36,356 nucleotides of DNA, taken from VYFG01 sp964403545. GTDB lineage: Bacteria > Pseudomonadota > Gammaproteobacteria > Arenicellales > Poriferihabitantaceae. Of this stretch, positions 8,686 through 16,943 are shown one piece after another; position 1 is the first letter of the stretch, and each line of letters begins with the position of its first letter. The stretch covers positions 1 through 36,356 of the forward strand of contig CAYOGN010000198.1 of NCBI GenBank assembly GCA_964403545.1, written 5' to 3'. The notes beneath the pieces were generated by a model. That model was not told where the DNA came from, searched no databases, and saw nothing but the letters and a program-made list of their open reading frames with translations. Made by a program: the position numbers and the translations under genes.

Positions 8686-9765
8686 TTATTTCCTGACGGC
8701 CTCTTCGTCTGACCCCGTTTCAACTGTGGTGGCGATTTCGGGTTTCGCTACCGATGGGTCAGGATCATTCTGCCCAGACCCTGACTCTTGCTCCGGCTTT
8801 GTTTCCATTGCTGCCAGTGCTTTCTCCAGATATTGTTTGATTTTCGCATCTTCCGGGGTCAGGGTAAGGGCACTGTTGTAATCGTTGATTGCGAGTTCAA
8901 ATTGATCCTGATGAAAGAATACGATACCCCGATTCAGATAATACCCGGAATTTGCGGGATCCAGCTTGATTGCACTGCTATAGTCTTCGACCGCATTGCC
9001 ATATTGCTCCAGTTTGAACCATGCATTGGCGCGCGTTTTATAGATATCATCATCTTCCGGCCGGATACGTAATGCCCGATCACAATCTGTTATCGCTTTA
9101 CTATATTCACCGAGGGCCAGCCACGCCAGGCTACGATTATAAAAAGTGTCCGGGAGTTTAGGGTCAATTTCCAGCGCTCGATTGTAATCCTCGATCGCTT
9201 TCACATACTCACCAAGGCCATACCAGGCGAAACCACGATTATGTAAACTCTCGGCCCCGGTTTTGCCTGGCTGGTTTTTAGCATATTCGAATGAATTTGT
9301 ATAATCTTCAACGGCACTTTTAAAATCACCCGTTTGAGAGTGCGCGTTGCCTCTTTTCAGATAAGTAATCCCGATATCTTCGTTTAAAGAAATTGCACGA
9401 TTAAAATTATCGATAGCACTGGCATAATCCTGCAGCTGATACTGTGCCATGCCCAGATAGTGGTGGACGTAAGACAGCCGATTATCCGGTATTCCCTGCC
9501 ATTGGATAGCAAGGTTGTAATATTTAATGGCTTCGTGAAGCTTTCCCTGCGTATGGGCCTGATATCCCCTGTTAAAGATATCAATGGCATCCGACCAGAT
9601 GCCGGTTGACAGGGTGCTGAGGATCAATCCGATCAGCGCCAGCGCAGCTAGTCGATGCCTGTTTTTATCTAAATTCGGGGAACCACGACCCACAATGTGG
9701 AGATGAACGGTTGGCAGGTTGGAGAATGCTCTCCTGCCCCATGGTCGGGGCAGGAGAGGGCGCAT
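8686..9765 (-). CDS. Exported or membrane-anchored TPR-repeat protein
   Basis: The open frame has 359 codons. A hydrophobic stretch (about residues 39-55, ALIGLILS...) acts as signal peptide or anchor. It is followed by about seven tetratricopeptide repeats (repeating A-x-x-x-Y-x-x-A and YxxRGxA patterns, for example YNRSLAWLALGEYSKAI), and a Pro/Glu/Ser-rich tail. TPR proteins serve as protein-docking scaffolds; the partner is unknown. The start is uncertain. The ATG at 9765 lies only three bases after the gdhA stop, but codons 3-13 are encoded by a strong 12-bp hairpin. An in-frame GTG at 9693, just before the hydrophobic stretch, would give a more normal exported protein. The gene follows gdhA in the same direction. 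Confidence 0.78.
   Translation of the reverse strand: MRPLLPRPWGRRAFSNLPTVHLHIVGRGSPNLDKNRHRLAALALIGLILSTLSTGIWSDAIDIFNRGYQAHTQGKLHEAIKYYNLAIQWQGIPDNRLSYVHHYLGMAQYQLQDYASAIDNFNRAISLNEDIGITYLKRGNAHSQTGDFKSAVEDYTNSFEYAKNQPGKTGAESLHNRGFAWYGLGEYVKAIEDYNRALEIDPKLPDTFYNRSLAWLALGEYSKAITDCDRALRIRPEDDDIYKTRANAWFKLEQYGNAVEDYSSAIKLDPANSGYYLNRGIVFFHQDQFELAINDYNSALTLTPEDAKIKQYLEKALAAMETKPEQESGSGQNDPDPSVAKPEIATTVETGSDEEAVRK
9729..9758 (-). terminator. Strong hairpin after gdhA
   Basis: CTCTCCTGCCCC and GGGGCAGGAGAG form a perfect 12-bp GC-rich stem with a 6-base loop, starting about 10 bases after the gdhA stop. No T run follows on the minus strand, so it may slow or partly end transcription, or stabilise the gdhA mRNA 3' end, rather than act as a classical Rho-independent terminator. 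Confidence 0.5.
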
Positions 9766-9768
9766 AGG

Positions 9769-11118
9769 TTAAACTACGCCGTATGCAAGCATTGCATCGG
9801 CCACTTTAATGAACCCGGCAACATTGGCACCTTTGATGTAATTGACGGTATCACCTTCCTTGCCGTACGCCAGGCACTGGTCGTGAATTTTTTCCATAAT
9901 GCTTCTCAGATGCTCCTGCAGTTCTGCTTCGTTCCACGAAATACGACCACTGTTTTGACTCATTTCCAGTCCGGAAACTGCTACTCCACCGGCATTAGCG
10001 GCTTTGCTGGGTGCAAATAACACCCCGGATTGTTGGAATGCTTCCATGGCCGCAACTTCTGAGGGCATATTGGCCCCTTCAACCACCACAGAACAGCCAT
10101 TGGCAATCAGGGTTTTGGCGTCATCCAGGGTCACTTCATTTTGCGTGGCACAAGGTAGTGCGACGTCGCAGTTTACAACCCATGGTCGTTTGCCCGCATG
10201 GAATTCGCAGCCAAATTCTTCGGCGTATTCGGAGATTCTGCCGCGGCGGACATTTTTCAGATCCATCACGTAAGCGAGCTTATGGGCGTCAATACCGGTT
10301 GGATCATAAATAAAACCCGAAGAATCCGACAAGGTAACTACTTTGCCGCCAAGTTGATTGATTTTTTCGCAGGCGAAGGTTGCCACATTACCGGACCCGG
10401 ATACGGCAACGGTTTTGCCTTCGATCGAGTTATTGCTCGCTTTCATCATATTATCGAGCATATAGACAACGCCATATCCTGTGGCCTCGGATCGAATCAG
10501 GCTGCCACCATATTCAAGCCCCTTGCCCGTTAATACACCGGTAAATTCATGAGACATTCTTTTGTGCTGCCCGAACAGGTAGCCGATTTCTCGTGCACCG
10601 ACACCAATATCACCCGCTGGTACGTCTTTGTCTGCCCCGATGTGATGTGAAAGCTCTGTCATAAAGGATTGACAAAATCGCATTACTTCGTTGTTTGATT
10701 TTCCTTTTGGATTGAAATTTGCTCCACCTTTACCACCACCCATGGGTAATCCGGTAAGGCTGTTTTTGAACGTTTGCTCAAAGGCAAGAAATTTCAGAAT
10801 GCTCAGACTGACACTGGGGTGGAAACGCAGGCCCCCCTTGTAGGGGCCGATTGAATTATTATTTTGCACCCGATAGCCCCGATTGACCCGAATATTTCCC
10901 TCGTCATCTTCCCAGCAAACGCGAAAGGTTATAATTCTGTCTGGCTCCGCCAGGCGTTCCAGTATACGCATTTCCTCGTAAACAGGTTTATTTTCAATAT
11001 ACGGCATTACGGTACCAGCGACCTCATAAACGGCCTGGTGAAATTCCTCCTCACCGGGATTCCGTTTTACCAACCCGTTCATAAATTCATCGAGCTTGGT
11101 TTTTGTTGTGCTATTCAT
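9769..11118 (-). CDS. gdhA: NADP-type glutamate dehydrogenase
   Basis: This enzyme makes glutamate from 2-oxoglutarate and ammonium using NADPH, in the cytoplasm. The protein has 449 residues, essentially the length of E. coli GdhA (447). The substrate region reads PYKGGLRFHPSVS followed by LPMGGGKGG, whose lysines bind substrate and assist catalysis. The Rossmann nucleotide-binding part includes VAVSGSGNVATF. The sequence is intact and highly conserved over its whole length, so the call is secure. The ATG at 11118 has a GAGAG ribosome-binding site about 10 bases upstream. It is followed by a strong hairpin and the TPR gene. Confidence 0.97.
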   Translation of the reverse strand: MNSTTKTKLDEFMNGLVKRNPGEEEFHQAVYEVAGTVMPYIENKPVYEEMRILERLAEPDRIITFRVCWEDDEGNIRVNRGYRVQNNNSIGPYKGGLRFHPSVSLSILKFLAFEQTFKNSLTGLPMGGGKGGANFNPKGKSNNEVMRFCQSFMTELSHHIGADKDVPAGDIGVGAREIGYLFGQHKRMSHEFTGVLTGKGLEYGGSLIRSEATGYGVVYMLDNMMKASNNSIEGKTVAVSGSGNVATFACEKINQLGGKVVTLSDSSGFIYDPTGIDAHKLAYVMDLKNVRRGRISEYAEEFGCEFHAGKRPWVVNCDVALPCATQNEVTLDDAKTLIANGCSVVVEGANMPSEVAAMEAFQQSGVLFAPSKAANAGGVAVSGLEMSQNSGRISWNEAELQEHLRSIMEKIHDQCLAYGKEGDTVNYIKGANVAGFIKVADAMLAYGVV

Positions 11119-11167
11119 GGTGTTTGTCTCTCTTCAGTTTGTTGAGCTATTAAAATAAAAAAGGTAA

Positions 11168-11173
11168 TTTTAT
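11168..11173 (-). promoter_or_regulatory. Candidate -10 box for gdhA
   Basis: TATAAA on the minus strand lies 49 bases upstream of the gdhA start, at a plausible distance. No good -35 hexamer is visible at 16-18 bases, so the promoter may need an activator or the match may be chance. Confidence 0.3.
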
Positions 11174-11242
11174 ACTGCCTGTGAAATTCTTGGAAATCCT
11201 CCGAGGAATCGATATTCAGACAATCGGCTAACCGGGAAGCAA

Positions 11243-11261
11243 GATTGGCAACGTGCCAATC
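11243..11261. repeat. Perfect palindrome upstream of gdhA
   Basis: GATTGGCA-ACG-TGCCAATC is a perfect 8-bp inverted repeat with a 3-base centre, 125 bases upstream of the gdhA start and 70 bases beyond the candidate -10 box. It may be an operator for a dimeric regulator, or a hairpin at the end of the truncated GntR transcript; no T run follows on either strand. Confidence 0.4.
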
Positions 11262-11459
11262 CTGGCTCGATCGTCAAATCTTTGTTTGTCAATCCGGGCT
11301 TTTAGGATATAAGGCCACGCAGCTAAAGTCCATGCTTTCAGGCAATTTTATCTGCCAGTCCGGTTCAATTGGTGGCGGGTTTGAATTTCTCGTATTTTTG
11401 GTTCAGATAGCCCTGTCTGATCGCGAGGTCGAAACTCAGCTTAACCCAGAGGGCCGTGT

Positions 11460-11870
11460 TTACTCCCGACCAGTTCGCCATTCTTTCCACTTCATCATGG
11501 TATTTGCGCCCAGCCATGCAAAAGATTCCGGTGGCAATCTGCGCGGCGGATCCAAGGAACACAACGCTCGAGTTGTTTCGCTATCCTGGCCCATTGCCAG
11601 TTCTGCGGCAGAGATGCCTGAAAGCGTGCCCCTGGCGCCTCGATTGTTGCGAATCTCCAGATAGCCTTCTCCTGCCAGAGTGCGCATCACGTCGCGCAGA
11701 GGGGTCCGTGAAATCTGGTACCGCTTGCTCAGCGCCACTTCGTCCATGTCACAACCCGGGGCCAGCTCCAGAGTGAGTATCCTCCGCTTGAGGTCACTAT
11801 AAAAAACCTCTTTCTTGTTTTTTTGTGGTGTCATGGTCTGATTCTTGTCTTTGTTCCGTAGCAAAGGCAT
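11460..11870 (-). pseudogene. Truncated GntR-family regulator
   Basis: The 136-codon frame encodes a clear FadR/GntR-type winged helix-turn-helix at about residues 22-82 (VFYSDLKRRIL, then SRTPLRDVMRTLAGEGYLEI). After RNNRGAR the sequence stops resembling the family. The FCD ligand-binding domain, about 140 residues in normal members, is absent, and the rest is low-complexity-like (LDPPRRLPPESF). A second minus-strand frame overlapping the end continues to 11365 with more protein-like composition, so a deletion fusing two genes or a frameshift is likely. The start is the ATG at 11870 or the one at 11834. It might still bind DNA, but is most simply a broken gene. It is divergent from the ABC-like gene. 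Confidence 0.65.
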
Positions 11871-11909
11871 CGTTTGTGGCGTGATTGTACAAACACCACT
11901 AGCATCAGT

Positions 11910-11939
11910 TTGGCCGACATCGATTCTATGCAGTATGAT
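11910..11939 (+). promoter_or_regulatory. Candidate promoter of the ABC-like gene
   Basis: TTGGCC (11910-11915) and TATGAT (11934-11939) are 18 bases apart, four and five matches to the sigma70 consensus, 65 bases before the ATG at 12005. This is a prediction. Confidence 0.35.
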
Positions 11940-12004
11940 AAAGTGCCAGCGCTATGGTAATACACAATAACAACCGGAGGCTTCCTGCGTTAATAGGGTA
12001 ATTC

Positions 12005-15000
12005 ATGAATCCCAATCTGTTGAAATATATCTGGCAGTATAGCGCGAAGAATCAGATTGTTATCGTCGCCCTTACCATGCTGTCGTTTCCAATACTTTAT
12101 TATAGTCTGGAAATTCCCAAGACGATAATTAATGAGGCGCTATCCGGGGGTAGTCCTTTCCACTCATTGTTTGGCATATCATTGGGCACCATTCATTATC
12201 TGATTGCGCTTTGTTTGCTGTTGTTGACCCTGATCATCGTCAATGGCGTACTGAAAATGAATATCAATACGCGCAAGGGCATCGTTGGCGAAAGGCTGAT
12301 CCGACGCCTGCGTTATCAACTTGTACAGCGCATCCTGCGATTTCCCCCGTCGCACTATGCACGAACTTCCCAGGGAGAATTGATCGCTACCATTACCGGT
12401 GAAACTGAACCACTGGCTGGATATATTTCAGAGTCTATTGCATTGCCATTGTTTCAGGGTGGCACAATGATCACGATTCTGCTGTTTATGTTTATGCAGG
12501 ACTGGGTGTTTGGACTGGCCTCTGTGGCGCTTATTCCTGTACAGGGATATGTCATACCCAAACTGCAACAACAGGTAAACGTACTCAAAAAGGAGCGGGT
12601 GTTGAATATCCGCAAGCTCTCTGAGCGTATTGGAGAAACCATCAGCGGCGCCCGGGAAATTCGACTGCAGGGCACCCAACGTTATGTCCTGTCGGAGTTT
12701 TCACATTGGCTGGGTGGCCTGTTTGATATTCGTCTGCAGATTTTCAGGAAAAAGTTTTTTATGAAATTCCTGAACAATACCATTGGTCAATTTACTCCTT
12801 TTCTGTTCTACCTGTTTGGCGGCTTACTGGTGATTAAGGGCGATTTAACCATCGGTGCCCTGGTCGCCGCCTTGTCCGCCTACAAGGATCTCACATCACC
12901 CTGGAAAGAGTTGCTCAACCATTATCAGGCCCACGAAGATTCGAAGATAAAATATCAGCAGATCATCGAGCAGTTTTCTCCAGGCGGGCTACTGCCGGAA
13001 TCAAACCTGGACCCTGTATTATCCGAACAGAGTCTGCTGAAACCCATTACCTTTCGCAATGTATACTGGAAGTCGGAAATCGGTGAACCGACCATCGTCA
13101 ATCTTAACCTGAGTATTGAGCCGGGAACACGCGTGGCCATTGTGGGGCAGAATGCGGTGCAAAGAGCACGCCTGGCTGATCTTTTAACCGGATTTGAAAA
13201 ACCGGAATCCGGTACCATTTTCGTGGGCAACCAACCGCTGGATGCATTGGATAATCATGCGCTGCGGACGCGACTGGCATACCAGGGTCCAAATCCACAC
13301 TTTTTTAATGGGTCCATTCACGACAATATAGTTTATGGACTGAATCATTCTCCCCCAGCGGTAGATTCTGCTAATCCACAACAAGCGTTAGCCATTCGTG
13401 AATCTGAGGCTGCGGGTAATAACACGGATCCATTTTTCGGCGACTGGATCGACTATGGATTGATAAAAGTCAAAGACGCCGGGGAGTTCGACGACCATTA
13501 TTTTGCCGGTGCGGCCACGATAGGCTCAGCGAGAACAATGTACCAACGTGGCCTGTTGGAGATATTTGACCCTGAAGACTATCCCCAACTAGCTGCTGAC
13601 ATACTTCGGGCACGTGAATCGATCAGGCTAAAACTGGAAAAAGAAAATCTTCAGCGAGTGGTCGCGGGATTTGACCCGGATACGTATAACCGCAATGCCA
13701 CCGTGGCAGAGAATATCTTGTTTGGCATACCATCGGATGAGAATCTCAATTTACGAAATCTGGCTGCACATCCTTACCTGCAGAAATCATTTGCCGATCT
13801 GGGTCTGCTTGAACTTGCCATTAAGACGGGCGGTGAGGCTGTGATGCGAATTGCCGAACGAATCAAGGAAATTTCCCGGGACCATAGTTTACTCAGGCAG
13901 TTTGACATCGATAGCGACGAAGATATTGCCGAGTTGACTCATCCCGCAGCGGAAATGCAAGACAATCAGCTCGATCATGAAAGCAGGGTCAGATTACTCG
14001 GAATATTCCTTCACCTGATTCCGGAATTACACCGGTTTGGTTTTATCAATGACATCATGTCGGCCAGGTTTCTGCAACTCAGGCACGAGTTTTTCCTGAA
14101 AATGCCACAGGATTTACGCCAACGAATCACCCGATTCGACCACCGTGCATTTCATCCAAAACTAAATATTATTGATAACCTGTTGTTTGGGCGCGTCGTT
14201 GCACGGGAGCCTGCTGCCGAAAAACGCATCGGTCAAATCGTCGAGGAAACCCTTGAGGAAATGGGATTCAAGCGTGACGTAATGTTACTGCTGGCCCAAT
14301 CGCAAGTTGGCATTAGTGGTGGTCGACTTCCAGTCACTGGCAGGCATAATATTTCGGTGGCTCGAATGCTGATTAAAAAACCACATGTGATGATATTTCA
14401 CGATGCTCTGGCACCTTTTGACGCAACGGAAAAACGTACTCTCCGCAAAAATATACGCAGTATGCAACCGGAATCCACTTTGATCTGGATCGACCGGGAG
14501 ATCGATAATCTGGTCGAATTCGACAAAGTCTTTCGCTTTACCGAAGAAGGGTCGCTGGTTGATATCAGTGTGTCAAGAGCGCCTCCGATGGACAAGAATT
14601 CGGATAACCTGTCCATCATTGGCCAATCGCCGATTTTTGGCAGGCTCAGCGCCCATCAGCAACAGCTTTTATCAGAGAATTGCCATCGAGCCAGCGCCGA
14701 GCCCGGAGAGTTTCTTTTTCACAGTGGTGATCCCAGTAAAAATGCCTATATCATCATCGAGGGTGAGGCGCATTCGCTACGGAATCCGGACAATGCTACC
14801 GATATAGCCGGAAGACTCGCCGCTGGAGAAACTTTTGGTATCATCGAAATTATTGCTCAACGTGATCGAATACTCTCAGTCAAGGCCTATACAGCTTTGC
14901 AAATGTTAAGAATTGAAGGCGCGATTATCCAGGAAATTATCGCCAGCGATGTATCGGTGGTGCAAACCATGTTGCGTGCGATCACCGAGCAGTGGGCGCC

Positions 15001-15013
15001 AGTTTCGCGCTAG
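12005..15013 (+). CDS. ABC-exporter-like membrane protein with degenerate ATPase domain and C-terminal cNMP-type domain
   Basis: The protein has 1002 residues. Residues about 15-310 form a type I ABC exporter membrane domain (about six helices). The nucleotide-binding domain begins near 345 but all key motifs are altered. Walker A reads GQNAVQRA (381-388), with Arg for Lys and Ala for Ser/Thr. The signature is ISGGR (770-774). The Walker B Asp and catalytic Glu are replaced by H799-D800, and the switch His by Asp (WIDREID). About 330 residues are inserted between the Q-loop region and the signature. The exporter motif xIxxNIxxG occurs three times (436-445, 564-574, 719-729). Residues about 870-990 are a Crp/cNMP-type beta-roll (GEFLFHSGDPS, GETFGIIE). 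It probably lacks normal ATP hydrolysis; a ligand-sensing or structural role is inferred. It is monocistronic. Confidence 0.85.
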   Translation: MNPNLLKYIWQYSAKNQIVIVALTMLSFPILYYSLEIPKTIINEALSGGSPFHSLFGISLGTIHYLIALCLLLLTLIIVNGVLKMNINTRKGIVGERLIRRLRYQLVQRILRFPPSHYARTSQGELIATITGETEPLAGYISESIALPLFQGGTMITILLFMFMQDWVFGLASVALIPVQGYVIPKLQQQVNVLKKERVLNIRKLSERIGETISGAREIRLQGTQRYVLSEFSHWLGGLFDIRLQIFRKKFFMKFLNNTIGQFTPFLFYLFGGLLVIKGDLTIGALVAALSAYKDLTSPWKELLNHYQAHEDSKIKYQQIIEQFSPGGLLPESNLDPVLSEQSLLKPITFRNVYWKSEIGEPTIVNLNLSIEPGTRVAIVGQNAVQRARLADLLTGFEKPESGTIFVGNQPLDALDNHALRTRLAYQGPNPHFFNGSIHDNIVYGLNHSPPAVDSANPQQALAIRESEAAGNNTDPFFGDWIDYGLIKVKDAGEFDDHYFAGAATIGSARTMYQRGLLEIFDPEDYPQLAADILRARESIRLKLEKENLQRVVAGFDPDTYNRNATVAENILFGIPSDENLNLRNLAAHPYLQKSFADLGLLELAIKTGGEAVMRIAERIKEISRDHSLLRQFDIDSDEDIAELTHPAAEMQDNQLDHESRVRLLGIFLHLIPELHRFGFINDIMSARFLQLRHEFFLKMPQDLRQRITRFDHRAFHPKLNIIDNLLFGRVVAREPAAEKRIGQIVEETLEEMGFKRDVMLLLAQSQVGISGGRLPVTGRHNISVARMLIKKPHVMIFHDALAPFDATEKRTLRKNIRSMQPESTLIWIDREIDNLVEFDKVFRFTEEGSLVDISVSRAPPMDKNSDNLSIIGQSPIFGRLSAHQQQLLSENCHRASAEPGEFLFHSGDPSKNAYIIIEGEAHSLRNPDNATDIAGRLAAGETFGIIEIIAQRDRILSVKAYTALQMLRIEGAIIQEIIASDVSVVQTMLRAITEQWAPVSR

Positions 15014-15051
15014 TGTGTTGGACAACTGGTATTGAGCGTTTCCAGTGGGCG

Positions 15052-15390
15052 CTAGAGCCAGAACCAGAACAGGGTAAAGTAAAGAATTAACCCAACTACA
15101 ACTGCCAGTACCGGTGTTAATGACCAGCGAACAGATCTGGCTGACACTTCCGATTGAGTGACCAGTTGCGCATTTCGCGCAGATTCACGCCAGCTACTTT
15201 GAAACGCTTCAATGACCTGGCGTGCACGTTGGTACTGGTCATCGTCAGAGACCCAGAGCCCCGCAGAGCCCACCCACCAACGGCCTTTTAAAGTTTCAAA
15301 CCAGTTAACAGATGCCTCATCCAGGGCATGCTTTACACCCTCAATTTCATCATCTGGCGCATGGTAGGTGTCAAAAATTCTGCGGGCCAA
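15052..15390 (-). CDS. DUF6164 family small membrane protein
   Basis: This 112-residue protein has an N-terminal soluble part with the family pattern PDDEIEGVKHALDEA and W-F-E-T-x-x-G-R-W-W, then one C-terminal membrane helix (about 91-111, LTPVLAVVVGLILYFTLFWF). The family occurs in gammaproteobacteria; its function is unknown. No ATG is available in frame upstream of the conserved MARRIF-like start, so a TTG at 15390 is taken. It converges with the ABC-like gene, which ends 38 bases away. Confidence 0.75.
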   Translation of the reverse strand: MARRIFDTYHAPDDEIEGVKHALDEASVNWFETLKGRWWVGSAGLWVSDDDQYQRARQVIEAFQSSWRESARNAQLVTQSEVSARSVRWSLTPVLAVVVGLILYFTLFWFWL

Positions 15391-15500
15391 AACTAGTGCT
15401 CTATCAATTTGATCATTACGGATTCAGCGACTGTGTAGTGTTTCGCCCCGCCCGAAGGAATCTTTTAAGTGCCGTGATGCCAATGGGGCCTCTTGCATTG

Positions 15501-15986
15501 CTAACGACGAAGATATATTGTATTTATCAACGTGGGCTCAGCCTCAAGTGGCTCTGAACTGTCCGCTTTCCAAATTTCAGGATCAATGACCGGAAACCGC
15601 ACCGCGTGCCCGGAATTCACTCTGTCTGGAACAAGTGTGACATCCAGCAGATTGAGAAATTCAAATGCAGCGAGATAAATCTGGCTGCCACCAATAATCC
15701 ATAGATCCTTTTCTCCGCACCGTTCTATTGCCTCGGCAACACCTGTATAGCATTCTGTTGCTGCCACAGGGCTTCGACTGATAACGATATTTCGTCTGCC
15801 CGGTAATGCTTTACTGCCAATAGATTCCCATGTGCGTCGCCCCATAATAATAATTTTTCCCAGAGTACGCTGTTTGAAACGCTTCAAATCGGCACTGTAG
15901 TGCCAGGGAAGGGCATTGTCGAGGCCAATGACATTATTGGCATTCATCGCCACAATTGCACCATGTAACGGTGAAGGGGTATTCAC
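15501..15986 (-). CDS. folA: Dihydrofolate reductase
   Basis: The enzyme reduces dihydrofolate to tetrahydrofolate with NADPH, regenerating the cofactor that thymidylate synthase oxidises. The 161-residue length is typical (E. coli 159). Motifs are GLDNALPWHYSADL with the catalytic acid at D33, the NADPH-binding MGRRTWESIG, LPGRRNIVISR, and WIIGGSQIY. It lies 87 bases after thyA in the same direction, the usual functional pairing. The ATG at 15986 directly begins the conserved region after an eight-residue lead. Confidence 0.96.
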   Translation of the reverse strand: MNTPSPLHGAIVAMNANNVIGLDNALPWHYSADLKRFKQRTLGKIIIMGRRTWESIGSKALPGRRNIVISRSPVAATECYTGVAEAIERCGEKDLWIIGGSQIYLAAFEFLNLLDVTLVPDRVNSGHAVRFPVIDPEIWKADSSEPLEAEPTLINTIYLRR

Positions 15987-16073
15987 TGGGTATTTTTCAA
16001 AAAGTCTATGAGATATCCACGTTACCGCTTACATCAACCAAATTATCGATTGTCACATTCATAGCGCTTAAGG

Positions 16074-16943
16074 CTATACCGCAACCTTGAAGTTTATCGC
16101 CGGGTGAGGATCATAATTGTGTAACTTGAATTTCTCCATAATTTCGTCCGTTTCCAGTGACAATAGTGGTTCAATGTCAGCCAATGTCCGGATAGAGGGA
16201 TCGATTTCCAGAGTTGGTAGGGCACGAACTTCACGTTGCAATTGAGTTTTCAGGCCAGGTACGTGATCGTATTCGGCCATGCTTCCATCCGCTCTTGCGG
16301 TATAGATGTGGGCATCGATCAGGGTGTGGGCAAACAAACCGGATGGAATATTGCTGAATCGTGAAAGCAGTTCCAGCAACAATGAATAGCCGGCAATGTT
16401 GTAGGGTATGCCGAGGGCGATGTCACAACTGCGCTGGGTCAGATGGAGGCATAGTGATGGGCTGCCATGTTCGTCATTTTGCACGTTTACCACCCAGAAT
16501 GCATGACAGGGTGGCAGTGCGCTGGTCTGGGCATTGCCGGGCGCCCATGCGCTGACAATCATTCGCCGACTCATGGGGTTAGTGTGGAGGGTGTTCACCA
16601 CATAGGCAATCTGGTCATTGGTCTGGCCATCCGGTAACGGGAAATGGCGCCAGAAATTGCCATAGGCACTGGGCACTTTTCCGTGCTCATCCGCCCAGGG
16701 ATCCCAAAATTTGCAATGATGCTTTTTCAGTAGGGCTATATCAGTTTTTCCCGACAGAAACCAGAGATTTTCGATCACGATATTCTTCCAGGAAATCTCC
16801 TTGGTGGTCAGCAGAGGGAACCCCTGATTCAGATCAATTTCATAGTTAATATTAAATGTCGACAGGGTATCGACTCCGGTTCGATTGGTTTTTCGGGTGC
16901 CCTTTGCCAGGGTTTCCTTCACCGTCTCAAGGTATTGCTTCAA
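16074..16943 (-). CDS. thyA: Thymidylate synthase
   Basis: It makes dTMP from dUMP with methylene-tetrahydrofolate, giving dihydrofolate for FolA. The 289-residue protein is between the E. coli (264) and Lactobacillus (316) lengths. It has the active-site Cys in PPCHAFW (C146), the phosphate-binding RTGVDTLSTF near 21-30, SRRMIVSAW at 125-133, and the dUMP-binding RSCDIALGIPYNIA. The end (YDPHPAINFKVAV) is also typical. Its ATG overlaps the stop of the upstream penicillin-binding protein gene by four bases (ATGA), so the two are very likely translated together. Confidence 0.97.
   Translation of the reverse strand: MKQYLETVKETLAKGTRKTNRTGVDTLSTFNINYEIDLNQGFPLLTTKEISWKNIVIENLWFLSGKTDIALLKKHHCKFWDPWADEHGKVPSAYGNFWRHFPLPDGQTNDQIAYVVNTLHTNPMSRRMIVSAWAPGNAQTSALPPCHAFWVVNVQNDEHGSPSLCLHLTQRSCDIALGIPYNIAGYSLLLELLSRFSNIPSGLFAHTLIDAHIYTARADGSMAEYDHVPGLKTQLQREVRALPTLEIDPSIRTLADIEPLLSLETDEIMEKFKLHNYDPHPAINFKVAV

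Larger units (their letters stand above)
11119..11459. other. gdhA upstream region with decayed sequence
   Basis: These 341 bases hold no intact gene. They contain a candidate -10 box for gdhA and a perfect 8-bp palindrome (both listed). On the minus strand a short frame (ending at 11365) continues to the left of the truncated GntR gene and reads like a protein C-terminus (ALWVKLSFDLAIRQGYL), possibly a remnant. Confidence 0.4.

Noticed and set aside
11245..11664. 139-codon plus-strand ORF opposite the truncated GntR gene.
   Set aside because: It has no recognisable domain, and the opposite strand encodes a clear winged HTH, so it is most likely a shadow frame.
13300..14300. The long insertion in the ABC-like protein as a frameshifted or corrupted gene.
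   Set aside because: The frame is open throughout and the inserted part has normal protein composition, so decay is unlikely.
16061..16077. ATAGC...GCTAT hairpin at the thyA end as a terminator.
   Set aside because: The stem is only 5 bp, overlaps the stop codon and has no T run.
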